Assembly: GCA_021295715.1 (NCBI GenBank)
Contig: JAGWBV010000019.1
Location: forward strand, 1-49,779
Length of the DNA stretch: 49,779 nucleotides
Direction: 5' to 3'
Source: Candidatus Poribacteria bacterium
Lineage (GTDB): Bacteria > Poribacteria > WGA-4E > WGA-3G
In this document: positions 1 to 8,966 of the stretch, one piece after another
Layout of the letters: every line of letters starts with the position of its first letter
How positions within the stretch are numbered: position 1 is the stretch's first letter
The notes under the pieces: generated by a model
Seen by the model: the letters and a program-made list of their open reading frames with translations, nothing else
Database searches by the model: none
Told to the model about the DNA's origin: nothing
Position numbers and translations under genes: made by a program

Positions 1-10
1 TTAAAATGAT

Positions 11-60
11 ACCACATTTGGTGAGAACAGTCAAAAAGGATCTGTCCCATCAAATGTGGT
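11..60. repeat. 10-bp inverted repeat near window edge
   Basis: ACCACATTTG at 11-20 is matched exactly by CAAATGTGGT at 51-60, leaving a 30-base loop. It lies just beyond the 3' end of the minus-strand permease gene that stops at 88, so it may act in 3'-end formation, but no T-run follows on the minus strand. The function is not established. Confidence 0.4.
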
Positions 61-87
61 GATTTCCAACCGCGGCTTCTCCGCATC

Positions 88-1545
88 CTATTTCACATCG
101 GTTCGCAAAAATGCTAAAACAGCCGACATAAACAGAAGTAGTGAGAGCGAAACTAACAACATCAGATCCAGCAACGCCGCTTTGAAAGTGATACCTATCG
201 TCAATTTCTCTGAGAACTTGGGAATGCTGTTAAAGGCAACCGGTTTCTGGGATAAACCTTCTTTTACGAGATAAACATGATGACTTTCGTTGTCTGCTCT
301 GTCCTCTGATTGGATGAAGTCAACGAACTGTTGCCTATAGCGACGTGCTTGTTGGACAAACCTTTTATGTCTGGCGAACCCTGTCCCCGCCAGAGATTCC
401 AAAGCGTATTTGTAGATAGCCGCCGGGGATAGCCGCGTAATTTGTTGCGTAAACCCAACCTGTGCAAACTGCTTATCCAGATGCTCATCATCAAATCTAC
501 TCTTCGCATCCGCACGTTCAGTGAGATAGCCTGCCCATGTTCTGAGTGCCTCAATGTTGGGTGGATTGCCGGAAGGAGAACCGAATTGGAAGAGTTTTCT
601 ATCTTTCCAGTATCGTTCATGGATTTCATCAAGTTGTGCCTCCTTTAACCGAGAAACTTCGCTCCTGGAGGGAACCTGCTGGAAACCGCTCGCCAACGCC
701 CCCATTGTGTTTGGAATCAGTACCACAAATACAACCCAAATCAGAAGTAGGATCAGCAGACTGCTTGACGAATCGGAAAATTGGCTCGAGATAAACAGGC
801 CAAGCCATAAGAATATTGAGACGTAAAGGGCAGAAATAACAACGATTATCCCAAATCTTACCCATTCGCTCCCGTCGAGTGACACCAGTTTCGACGCGTT
901 GACAATCATTAGATTCAATAATATCCCAATCAGGAGGGGTAACATGAGAGTAAGAAACGCACCGATGAACTTTGCCAGAAGCACGGTAGCACGGGAGACC
1001 GAATTAGACATGAGCAAGCTTAAGGTCCCTATTTCACGCTCTCCAGAGATTGCATCGTAAGTGAATAGGATTGCCATGAAACTCATCACCAATCCGATGA
1101 TGAACGTCCAATCTAATTGCGTAAAATTTGGCAGCGCATCATTTTTCTGAAAGACATCTTGCACATATTCAAGCCACCAATTGTTTGAATGCGAGTAGTG
1201 AAAATTGGAGGCAGTCCAGTTGCTGCCGGAAGAAGCATTCGCGGTGACCCGCTTCGGCAATTTCGCGTCTGCACCCGTAGCGATAAACGCCAATGGACTC
1301 GGCTTCTTATAGAGATCTCCCGGACCTTTTACACCTAACTCGCCTAAACTGGCACTTCGTTCCTTCAGCGATTCCGTCGCGGCGTTGATATCTTGGGAAT
1401 ATTCTGATATTCTTCGCGGATATTGACTACTCACAAATATCACAGCATTCATCACCATCAGTGCCATTATCAAAACCACCGTGAGGGCAAACCGAAAACG
1501 GGTCAGATTATCAAGAATTTCGCGTTTTGCTATGTGCCAGATCAT
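88..1545 (-). CDS. ABC-2 type transporter permease subunit
   Basis: This 485-residue integral membrane protein is the permease half of an ABC exporter of the ABC-2 type. A first membrane segment near residues 17-38 is followed by a long extracytoplasmic loop (about 40-140). Then comes a block of helices (about 145-290), a second large hydrophilic region (about 295-440) and a final helix near 455-480. The sequence FTYDAISGEREIGTL at the start of the helix block is typical of the family (DAISGERE..GTL). It is preceded on the same strand by a paralogous permease 36 bases upstream, and the two probably form a heterodimeric channel. No ATPase gene is inside the window; it may lie beyond the left edge. 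The substrate cannot be deduced. Confidence 0.85.
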   Translation of the reverse strand: MIWHIAKREILDNLTRFRFALTVVLIMALMVMNAVIFVSSQYPRRISEYSQDINAATESLKERSASLGELGVKGPGDLYKKPSPLAFIATGADAKLPKRVTANASSGSNWTASNFHYSHSNNWWLEYVQDVFQKNDALPNFTQLDWTFIIGLVMSFMAILFTYDAISGEREIGTLSLLMSNSVSRATVLLAKFIGAFLTLMLPLLIGILLNLMIVNASKLVSLDGSEWVRFGIIVVISALYVSIFLWLGLFISSQFSDSSSSLLILLLIWVVFVVLIPNTMGALASGFQQVPSRSEVSRLKEAQLDEIHERYWKDRKLFQFGSPSGNPPNIEALRTWAGYLTERADAKSRFDDEHLDKQFAQVGFTQQITRLSPAAIYKYALESLAGTGFARHKRFVQQARRYRQQFVDFIQSEDRADNESHHVYLVKEGLSQKPVAFNSIPKFSEKLTIGITFKAALLDLMLLVSLSLLLFMSAVLAFLRTDVK

Positions 1546-1581
1546 GTCATTTCCTTTTATCAGGTAATCCAGAGATGGGTG

Positions 1582-3084
1582 CTATATAGCGTCGTAGCGC
1601 AAGAATGAGATGAATGCTCCCATGAAAAATAGGATATTTAACACCGCGAGTATCATAATATCCGGTAGGGCACGTTGCAGACTACGGCCGATACCCTCGC
1701 TCCGTTCTTTAAATCTGGGTATGCCGCTGAGGTCAAGAGCCCCTTGAGCTCCATCCTCTGTAAACCATCTACGTGAGGAGAATATTTTTTCATCTCTCAG
1801 ATATTCGACCCACTCTCGGCGGTATTGTCGAGTCTGTTCCATAAACTGATAGAAACTTCCCAAGTCTGTCTCCGCAAGAATTGCGGCAGTATTGTAGTAA
1901 ACGGGTGCTGGAGATATGCGAGATATGTTCAGTGCCAAGAGAGACTGTCGGTTCGGATTTTCGTCGAGATATGCTTTACGTATTTGCCATATCCTGTCGG
2001 CGTATTGTGCCCGTAGATTTTCCTTGAACCCGTAATATTCTTGGATAAACGGTATACCGTCCTCGTTTGCAAAACGGCTCATGCCTATGGTCTCTCCGCT
2101 GCCATAAGAACTTCTGTCTGAACTTAAGCCCATGCCACCAGGCTTGGCATGATCCCAAGGGTTTTCAACACCGCGTTTTTTCAAATACTCTCCAACTTTG
2201 GTCTCAAATTCCATCCACAGTTCATCCGCCTGTGTTTTGGACGATTGTTCTGATCGAATTGGACTCGCATGTTCCACGAGTAAAACTGTTAAATTGGGAA
2301 TGATCAGCACGAAAATCACCCAGACGCACATTGAAAACATCAGGGTGATAGAGGAGCGATGTGTCCGAGCGGAAAGGAAAAGTCCAATAAGAAAAAAGAG
2401 GGAGACGTAAAGCATAGAGACGAGAAAGATGAGTAAAACCCGTATCCAATCTGAACTATTAAAGGAGACATAAGGCGAAAATTGTATCACCAATAAGCCT
2501 GCCACGAAACTCGCAACAAGTGGAAGAGAGATGGATATCATCCCGGCAATATATTTTCCTAAGAGCAGCGTCGATCTCGGAACTGCGCATGAGAGTGCCA
2601 ATCTTAAAGTCCCTGCTTCTTTCTCTCGCGATATAGCGTCGTAAGAGAAAAGCAGCGCGAGCAGACTCATCACCACTTGGCAGATGACCGTGAAATCAAT
2701 AGAGGAAAAGATGTTCAAATATGGATTATCAGATCCGTGTTGTTCAGCAACGGCAGGAACAGATCCGTGCGCCACAGCTACCGAATTGCCCTTCCTTTTA
2801 TCCACACCTTCGTTGAAGACACTCAACAGTTTCGGTTTCCGATTACACTTCAGTCTACGATTTTGCCCAATTTGCCCGAATTCAGAGTATTTTTTGACCT
2901 GTCTTATCTGATCTTCATTTTCTCGTATAGCCGTTTGGTAACTTTGCAGTCTATCCTCATAACCTCTGGTCAGAACAAAGAGATTTGTTACAATCAGGAA
3001 AAAATAGATGAGCAATCCCATCAAGAACCTGAAACTTAAGATATTGGATGTGATTTCCCTTCTAACAATTGTCCAAAGCATCAT
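1582..3084 (-). CDS. ABC-2 type transporter permease subunit
   Basis: This 500-residue paralogue of the downstream permease has the same architecture: an N-terminal helix (about 20-40), an extracytoplasmic loop, a helix block from about 130 to 275 introduced by LLFSYDAISREKEAGTL, a second hydrophilic domain and a C-terminal helix. The shared DAISxE(R/K)E..GTL motif and matching order of segments point to an ancient gene duplication. The start ATG at 3084 follows GAGGAAAT, a usable ribosome site. The two permeases are separated by only 36 bases and are very probably cotranscribed. The partner ATPase is not visible, so the transported substrate is unknown. Confidence 0.85.
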   Translation of the reverse strand: MMLWTIVRREITSNILSFRFLMGLLIYFFLIVTNLFVLTRGYEDRLQSYQTAIRENEDQIRQVKKYSEFGQIGQNRRLKCNRKPKLLSVFNEGVDKRKGNSVAVAHGSVPAVAEQHGSDNPYLNIFSSIDFTVICQVVMSLLALLFSYDAISREKEAGTLRLALSCAVPRSTLLLGKYIAGMISISLPLVASFVAGLLVIQFSPYVSFNSSDWIRVLLIFLVSMLYVSLFFLIGLFLSARTHRSSITLMFSMCVWVIFVLIIPNLTVLLVEHASPIRSEQSSKTQADELWMEFETKVGEYLKKRGVENPWDHAKPGGMGLSSDRSSYGSGETIGMSRFANEDGIPFIQEYYGFKENLRAQYADRIWQIRKAYLDENPNRQSLLALNISRISPAPVYYNTAAILAETDLGSFYQFMEQTRQYRREWVEYLRDEKIFSSRRWFTEDGAQGALDLSGIPRFKERSEGIGRSLQRALPDIMILAVLNILFFMGAFISFLRYDAI

Positions 3085-3254
3085 ATTTCCTCAGTTACAC
3101 AAAGTATAGATGGTTTTCGCTTCTGCCGCGCTTCACTCCCTATAGATGACACTCGGATTTAAAAGTTTTCAGTGACGCGCCACTTCTCAAAGACTGTCTC
3201 ATTGAAAGAAACACTGTGATATTTGTATATGTACGTAGAACCAATCTGCAGTTG

Positions 3255-3806
3255 CTATTCTGTTTCGTCGGAATCCTCCTCAAAGTCGTAGAAATCGTCG
3301 AAAATCTCAACATCACTGGGTGCGTATTTCTCCCCATAAGCGGACTTGATGCTATTCCATAACCGATTCAAAACTCTTTCACTCTTCAATTGGTTGTAGT
3401 TGATTCCCGCTATCGCTCTCTGTATACAATCGGCAATAATAACCAAAAGGATATCGGGAACTTCGGCATCCTCATCAATGATAGCGTCAACAGTTTCCCA
3501 TACTGCGTGCTTGAACAGGGTTGGTAAACGATTGATATGGTGAAGGACCACCTGTGTTACGAGCACAATAAAACATGACACGCGAGGGATGGAGATATCT
3601 TTAGCGATATCATGCGCTTCCAACTCTTCAGGTATACCGATTTCATAGACATGCGCAACAACGCCATGGTGGATAAATCCTATGCGAAAGTCAAAGTTCT
3701 CGGGTATCTCCTCTTGAAAAAGCGGTGCACAATGGTCTGGCGCAAGCCGTAGGTACTCCATTTTTAGTATTCGCTTGTCAATACTTGTCTGTTTTTTCTT
3801 TCTCAT
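3255..3806 (-). CDS. hypothetical protein with acidic C-terminal tail
   Basis: I do not recognise this protein of about 183 residues. It has no signal peptide or clear membrane helix, although a hydrophobic stretch near 80-95 (CFIVLVTQVVL) is present. The last 25 residues are very rich in Asp, Glu, Phe and Tyr (DDFYDFEEDSDE). The ATG at 3806 is chosen over an overlapping TTG; a further ATG at 3761 is possible. It sits alone between the ABC permeases and the dioxygenase operon on the same strand. The absence of a competing long frame and the protein-like composition suggest a real gene. No function can be offered. Confidence 0.6.
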   Translation of the reverse strand: MRKKKQTSIDKRILKMEYLRLAPDHCAPLFQEEIPENFDFRIGFIHHGVVAHVYEIGIPEELEAHDIAKDISIPRVSCFIVLVTQVVLHHINRLPTLFKHAVWETVDAIIDEDAEVPDILLVIIADCIQRAIAGINYNQLKSERVLNRLWNSIKSAYGEKYAPSDVEIFDDFYDFEEDSDETE

Positions 3807-3876
3807 CAATCTTTGCGCTTTCCATCGAAAGCTTCAAACATCGGAGGAAAGCCCACTCCCATAAAAATTTGTCCGT

Positions 3877-4671
3877 TTAAACCGTATCCAAAAATCCCAA
3901 CTCACGTAACCGATCAATCCATTGCTGCCGTTTTTCACTGCCCGATGGATTTGCGACCCAGCGCGGATCGTAGAGCGGCTCGCTCGGTCGATTAAAGTGT
4001 TCGGGACTCTTCGCATTGCTACGCGCGCGGTCGCGTGTAGCAGCATCTTCTACTGGCGTTTTCGGATTGTTATAGTAAACTATAGTGCACATTCGACGGT
4101 CATCATTGCCACCCCAACTGGCATGCCAACACCGCATATCGAAAGCGACCACATCGCCGGGTTCCGATTTGCAAACATAACCCGGAACGTCACAAATCTC
4201 CAGTCCCAACTCGTTCAAATTCTCCCGTAGATCGTTGTGCAGCGGATTTTTGTGAGAGCCGGGAATCAACCGTAACGCCCCGCTTTCCGCGTCAACAGGT
4301 TCGAGATAATATGCGAACTTCACCCCGTAGCAATCCTTGGTTGGATCGACGTTATGGTCGGGATGCCAATTTGTATTGCCTACATAACGGTTCGCATCCG
4401 AAACAACGAAAAAGACATCGTCGCCGTATAGTTGCTCTGCCACCTTGCAGAACCGTGAGTCCTCCGGCAAATCCGAGAAAAATGGTGTTTCGGGTCCCAT
4501 CATCGGCAGCCAATGTCGGTGCGTTCCATCAAAGGGGACATGACTGTATGCAGACGCCATCGCCCCTTCAAACTCCTCGTGTATAGTGTTCAACTCGTCT
4601 TGGCTGAACACCTGCCGAAAAATGAGGAATCCCAAAGTGTGGAAATGCTTGATTTGCTGTTCTGAGAGCAT
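3877..4671 (-). CDS. phytanoyl-CoA dioxygenase (PhyH) family protein
   Basis: This 264-residue enzyme has the length and motifs of the PhyH branch of the Fe(II)/2-oxoglutarate-dependent dioxygenases. The iron ligands are visible as H103 and D105 in NWHPDHNVDP and the distal His183 in CWHASWGGND. The arginine pair just after it (DDRRMC) is the likely 2-oxoglutarate anchor. GALRLIPGSHK is the conserved strand preceding the distal His. Family members hydroxylate small molecules, and the substrate here is unknown. It is the last gene of a minus-strand run (binding protein, hydroxyacid dehydrogenase, PhyH, PhyH) and starts 24 bases after the preceding gene's stop. A GGAGG lies just upstream of the ATG at 4671. 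Confidence 0.92.
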   Translation of the reverse strand: MLSEQQIKHFHTLGFLIFRQVFSQDELNTIHEEFEGAMASAYSHVPFDGTHRHWLPMMGPETPFFSDLPEDSRFCKVAEQLYGDDVFFVVSDANRYVGNTNWHPDHNVDPTKDCYGVKFAYYLEPVDAESGALRLIPGSHKNPLHNDLRENLNELGLEICDVPGYVCKSEPGDVVAFDMRCWHASWGGNDDRRMCTIVYYNNPKTPVEDAATRDRARSNAKSPEHFNRPSEPLYDPRWVANPSGSEKRQQWIDRLRELGFLDTV

Positions 4672-4695
4672 GATGTTCCTCCGCGCTTTGTGGCG

Positions 4696-5910
4696 TTAAG
4701 AATCAACAGTAATTGATTCAGTTGCCCAACTATTAATAAAATCTTCGACGCTGAAACCCGTGGGCATATCGTTTGGATTATAGTCAGACATTCGTTGGAA
4801 GCCGGGCTGATATGTATCTTCCGGAAGTTTCAATTTTTCATCAAGTGGCTGGAATCGCCCACACAGTTCGGTTGCCCGCTCGGACGTAAAGTGATTTCCA
4901 AGATAGATGATGTCCCGACCGTTCCCCCATAGGGTGGAAGGATTCGCAGTTGTGTGCTTCAAATCATACAATTTCCCCGCCAGTTTTGAGAGCATGACGA
5001 TACTGACCATCCGTTCATGTGGTGAGGGATGCAATGCCGCCAGTTCAGCACAGAATCTGTTCGCGTCTCCGTTAATGATGGCATGGAAGATAGCGGCTAT
5101 TCGATCAAACTCCTGAAAAAAGAGCGCGTCCCATGCCTCAAACTGTTCGCGTGCTGTATTTGAGAGATAATGATAGAATCCCGGTTCCCAGTGCCGCCAA
5201 TGGACATTGGGTAAAGCCGCAAATCCGAATGGACGGTAACCCGGGTGAAGTGTGCGCCGCATCTTGCTACTGTAATAACTACCCCAGTGCAGCAATAGAT
5301 GCGTGTATACGACGCCGTCTCCAGCATTCAGTTCAACTGGCATTCCACCGGGCAATGGAACAGACGGATTTTCTGCGAGTTGTCTATGCTCTGCCTCGGT
5401 ATTAACCCGACGGTGGCTGCGCGGGACAATCCAGAAGACACTGTCGTCATACAAGGCAATATTCCACTGAAGATAACTCGGTCCGTGGTGTTCCATGTTT
5501 GAAATCATCCCACGCAGTGGAGCCGGTTCACCAGGACCAATGTCCCGATGCCAACGCATCGGACCCGCATCGTGACTCCCACTACAGATGCAGGCGAATT
5601 GGTGAGGCACGACGTGTTCTGCTTCCATCAGCTGCTGGCTAACGCCGAGCGTATTTTCATGAAGCAGAAATTCGATTGCCGAGCCAGATTCCTCATCACA
5701 GTCGGTGTCAAATTTCAAGCGCGGTTGAGCAGAACGCTCCCAATCACCGCCTTGTGGATCGGTAGGGAAACGGCGTTGTGCAGAAAATTCTTTTCTCCGA
5801 CTGACCATGTGTTCGATACTGCGGCGCAACGGTTCGAGTTCTGCCCTCGGCACGACAGATCGCAGTATGTTGTACCCCTCTTCTCTGAACTGTTGTCGAT
5901 CGACTTGCAT
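4696..5910 (-). CDS. PhyH-like dioxygenase, long form
   Basis: A 404-residue protein whose N-terminal 230 residues carry the PhyH pattern. RWHRDIGPG gives the His/Asp iron ligands (H121, D123), HLLLHWGSYYS gives the distal His (H208) and KMRRTLHPGY offers arginines for 2-oxoglutarate. The remaining 170 residues are extra compared with the usual 260-300 and contain no motif I recognise. The ATG at 5910 is preferred to the GTG at 5934 because GGAAGAGGAA precedes it. It shows little similarity to its downstream PhyH neighbour outside the metal motif, so the two probably act on different or successive substrates. It is cotranscribed with the dehydrogenase upstream (28 bases between them). Confidence 0.88.
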   Translation of the reverse strand: MQVDRQQFREEGYNILRSVVPRAELEPLRRSIEHMVSRRKEFSAQRRFPTDPQGGDWERSAQPRLKFDTDCDEESGSAIEFLLHENTLGVSQQLMEAEHVVPHQFACICSGSHDAGPMRWHRDIGPGEPAPLRGMISNMEHHGPSYLQWNIALYDDSVFWIVPRSHRRVNTEAEHRQLAENPSVPLPGGMPVELNAGDGVVYTHLLLHWGSYYSSKMRRTLHPGYRPFGFAALPNVHWRHWEPGFYHYLSNTAREQFEAWDALFFQEFDRIAAIFHAIINGDANRFCAELAALHPSPHERMVSIVMLSKLAGKLYDLKHTTANPSTLWGNGRDIIYLGNHFTSERATELCGRFQPLDEKLKLPEDTYQPGFQRMSDYNPNDMPTGFSVEDFINSWATESITVDS

Positions 5911-5938
5911 GATATGTTTTCCTCTTCCTAACACAAGT

Positions 5939-6964
5939 TCAACGCGCTAACTTCTGCTGCAATTTCGGGCTATCTATTACCTCCCGATTCACAATCCACG
6001 TGGGAATCTTCCCAGAAGCCACGTTGATAATGCTCCCACATGCACTCTTGGCGTTGCCTTCAAAACATTCATCCGTCCAGCAGATACTGTGTGGGGTTAC
6101 GATAACATTGTCCAGACTTAAGAGTGGATCGTCATCGCTAATGGGTTCCTGTTCAAAAACATCAAGACCCGCTCCTTGAATCCGTCGGTTCTGAAGTGCT
6201 TCTGTGAGTGCTTTCTGGTCAACAATTGGACCGCGTGCGGTGTTAATCAGATAAGCCGTCGGTTTCATCAACCCGATACATCTTGCATTGATGAGTCCTC
6301 GCGTCTCTTCGTTCAATGGACAACAGACACATACAAAATCAGCCATTTGCATCAAGGTGTCCAGATCGACGGGTTCCACATCTGCTTCTGCTGCGTCTGC
6401 AGGTGTGACGTAAGGGTCGTAGGTGATGTGGCGCATCCCGAAAGGTTTCGCCAGTTTAAATGCCTCTTTTCCGATATTGCCCATACCAACAAGCCCAAGT
6501 GTCCTACCGACTAACCCCATGCCTCTATAGTTTTGCGTGTTCCGCCAGCCGCCGGAACGGGTCAGCCTATCCTTTATCAACAGTTGGTGGCTCAGTGATA
6601 AAACAAAAGTCATAATAGAGGTGGCAACAGGACGGCGAACACCGTCAGGGGCAATCGTCAGCAACACACCGTTTTCCGTACAGGCTCCCACGTCCACCTT
6701 ATCGTATCCGACACCGAAACGGGCAATAACAGCCAACTTGTCAGCGTCTGTGAACGTCTCTGTGGTGATACCCGCGCCCAATACTAAGAGGGCATCATAA
6801 TTCTGCACCTGTGCCGCTTGTAATACCGGTGTATTCTCCGCAATATATTCCCAGTGCAGACCTGCTTCGTCAAAAAGCGGACCTGCGATGTCATCTAAAT
6901 CGCAGGTGCCATCGGGTCCCAAGAAGTCCCGCGTGACACCTACACGAAATACGGATTTGTTCAT
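5939..6964 (-). CDS. D-isomer-specific 2-hydroxyacid dehydrogenase (NAD-dependent)
   Basis: A 341-residue protein of the phosphoglycerate-dehydrogenase-like family, which interconverts 2-hydroxy and 2-oxo acids. The NAD-binding Rossmann motif is GLVGMGNIGKEAF. The catalytic Arg is in LINTARGPIVDQ, the Glu in GLDVFEQEP and the His in VIVTPHS. It lacks the ACT or ASB regulatory domains of true SerA, so serine synthesis is not implied. The ATG at 6964 lies one base after the stop of the upstream binding-protein gene (TAATATG) and its ribosome site GAGGAA is inside that gene's end, so translation is probably coupled. Neighbouring dioxygenases suggest oxidation of an imported acid. Confidence 0.92.
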   Translation of the reverse strand: MNKSVFRVGVTRDFLGPDGTCDLDDIAGPLFDEAGLHWEYIAENTPVLQAAQVQNYDALLVLGAGITTETFTDADKLAVIARFGVGYDKVDVGACTENGVLLTIAPDGVRRPVATSIMTFVLSLSHQLLIKDRLTRSGGWRNTQNYRGMGLVGRTLGLVGMGNIGKEAFKLAKPFGMRHITYDPYVTPADAAEADVEPVDLDTLMQMADFVCVCCPLNEETRGLINARCIGLMKPTAYLINTARGPIVDQKALTEALQNRRIQGAGLDVFEQEPISDDDPLLSLDNVIVTPHSICWTDECFEGNAKSACGSIINVASGKIPTWIVNREVIDSPKLQQKLAR

Positions 6965-6965
6965 A

Positions 6966-8558
6966 TTATTCCTCAATCCAAATTTGGCGGAAGTATTTCC
7001 AATTCAACGGTTGAAGTTTAAGGTTTTTGACCTTTTTGTTAGTGACTAAAATCTGCTTCGCATGCGCCAATGGGACCCACGGTACATCTTTGTGGAAAAT
7101 CCGCTGTGCTTCTTGATAGAGCGAGATTCGCTTTTCTCGATCTGAGGTTGCTCTTGCTTGCTCTAAAACGGATTGCATTTCATCGCTTCGATAAAATGCG
7201 ATATTTCCAGCGGGCTTCTCCGCTGAGGATTTACTGAGAAGAAAGTAGAGGAAGTTATCAGGGTCCCCGAGGTCCGCACTCCATCCTAACATCGCGATGT
7301 CGTGCTCCCCATTCTTCGTTTTCTCAAGATAGGTCCCCCAGTCGAAGGTCACGATTTTTGTCTCAATTCCAACATTTCGGAGTTCGGATTGAAGGACTTC
7401 TGCCAGGGCGCGTCCATCAGGAATATACGGACGTGGGACGGGTAATGCCCAGAGCGTCGTTTCAAACCCCTCGGGATAACCTGCCTCAGCGAGCAGTTTC
7501 CTCGACAGTTCTGGATCGTAAGCGTAACCCTCAATTGAATCATCATAACTCCAGAGTGTCGGTGGAATCGGGTTCTTCGCTGGGATTCCCAAACCTTGAT
7601 ATAAGTGTTCAATGATCGCTGACTTGTTGATAGCGTGGTTAATTGCGAGTCGCACCTTGAGAGTGTCGAAAGGAGATTTGTCCATGTTCATCGCCAAGTA
7701 GCCGATGCTCATCCCGGGTTGCGATAACAACTCAAGCGTCTCGTCATCTCGGATCTGTTGCAAATCGTCCGGATTTGGGAACTCCATCGCGTGGATACTG
7801 CCTTGCTGCAGCTCAATGAGTCGCACTGAGTTATCAGGAATAGAGCGAAGGATGACTCTCTCTAACATAGGAGGTCCACCCCAATAAGCGTCGTTTGCCT
7901 CAAGGACGATTTTATCTTTCCTATCCCATTGCACAAACTTAAAGGGACCCGTGCCAACAGGATTATTGGAAAACTCATCGCCCCATTTTTTTACTGCTGT
8001 AGGACTGACAATGGAGAAAGGTGTTATTGCAATGGTATAAATAAAAGGGGCATAAGCCGTTTTAAGGTGAATTTGAACGGTAAAGTCATCAACAGCGATA
8101 ATCTTGTCTACAATCTCTGCCAAGCCAGTTGCTATCCAGTAAATATAACTACCGCCAACTTTATGGAACGGATGTGTATCGTCGTGCTGTCGATTAAGGG
8201 AAAAAAGCACAGCTTCAGCGTTGAAAGGGGTACCGTCATGAAAAGTCACGCCTCTTCGAAGGTGAAACGTCCATATCAAACCATCTTCTGAACTTTCCCA
8301 ATTCGTGGCGAGACCTGCTTCAAGCTCAGTACTTTCATCCTTGTAGTGGACGAGCGTATCGTAAATATTATCGCAAACTTTGAAGGATTCTCCATCTTCT
8401 TCAAGAGCCGGATCTAAGCCCACAGAGTCACCGCCACGCCCGAATATTAGGGTGCCGCCGCGCTGTAGATGTGAATCGGCACGTAACGGGGAGAACCCCG
8501 CAAGTAGCGATATTAGAAAAGTGAATAAGAAAATCCGTGTAAAAAATCTGTGTTTCAT
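6966..8558 (-). CDS. ABC transporter substrate-binding protein, family 5 (peptide/nickel type)
   Basis: This 530-residue secreted protein has a Sec signal peptide (MKHRFF..., hydrophobic core to about residue 25, probable cleavage after LRA). It matches the family-5 solute-binding fold of DppA/OppA: FGRGGDSVGLDPALEEDGES near the N-terminus, LATNWESSEDGLIWTFHLR, GTGPFKFVQW, the central RLAINHAINKSAI and the C-terminal lobe. Family members deliver oligopeptides, nickel or other solutes to a membrane permease. No permease or ATPase is nearby. It is the first gene of an operon with a hydroxyacid dehydrogenase and two dioxygenases, so the ligand may be their substrate. A strong promoter lies at 8748-8776. 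Confidence 0.93.
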   Translation of the reverse strand: MKHRFFTRIFLFTFLISLLAGFSPLRADSHLQRGGTLIFGRGGDSVGLDPALEEDGESFKVCDNIYDTLVHYKDESTELEAGLATNWESSEDGLIWTFHLRRGVTFHDGTPFNAEAVLFSLNRQHDDTHPFHKVGGSYIYWIATGLAEIVDKIIAVDDFTVQIHLKTAYAPFIYTIAITPFSIVSPTAVKKWGDEFSNNPVGTGPFKFVQWDRKDKIVLEANDAYWGGPPMLERVILRSIPDNSVRLIELQQGSIHAMEFPNPDDLQQIRDDETLELLSQPGMSIGYLAMNMDKSPFDTLKVRLAINHAINKSAIIEHLYQGLGIPAKNPIPPTLWSYDDSIEGYAYDPELSRKLLAEAGYPEGFETTLWALPVPRPYIPDGRALAEVLQSELRNVGIETKIVTFDWGTYLEKTKNGEHDIAMLGWSADLGDPDNFLYFLLSKSSAEKPAGNIAFYRSDEMQSVLEQARATSDREKRISLYQEAQRIFHKDVPWVPLAHAKQILVTNKKVKNLKLQPLNWKYFRQIWIEE

Positions 8559-8966
8559 ATCTTAATTTATTACTCCTTGGCACCGCTCCTGCACAAACCT
8601 ATGGAGGCTTTCGGGAAAATACGCGGCGGTTTTCAGTGATTAACATCCGTCCGGAAGACATAAGGTTTCCAACAATTCTGAAGATTGCGAGGAAGAGGAT
8701 GGAAGCAAAACTCAGAAGCACGTAATTGACCGAACTGACAACTACTTATAATACGGAGTTTTCTGCAAAATGTCAAACGGTTTTCGGTCTTCGGTCTTCG
8801 ATTATTGTAACAAGAGGCTCCTGTTAAACGAGAACCGCTTTAACGCTCACTGCGAGGCAAACTGATAACCAATACCAAGCGTGAAACCCTTTTTATGTAA
8901 AAATCGTTTTATTAATTGGAGTAATTTTTTAAAATTAGTAATAGGGTTCAATTTGTCTAAAAAATT
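8559..8966. other. divergent intergenic region, 408 bp
   Basis: This gap separates the minus-strand binding-protein operon from the plus-strand HEAT/TPR gene. It holds the minus-strand promoter at 8748-8776, which leaves a leader of roughly 180 bases. A short tandem of TTCGGTC starts near 8784. The A/T-rich stretch at 8890-8965 probably contains the promoter for the HEAT/TPR gene, but no convincing hexamer pair was found. No small gene is visible. Confidence 0.6.
8748..8776 (-). promoter_or_regulatory. predicted sigma-A promoter for the binding-protein operon
   Basis: Read on the minus strand, TTGACA (8776-8771) is followed by 17 bases and TATTAT (8753-8748). Transcription would start near 8741, giving a leader of about 180 bases before the ATG at 8558. 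Confidence 0.7.
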
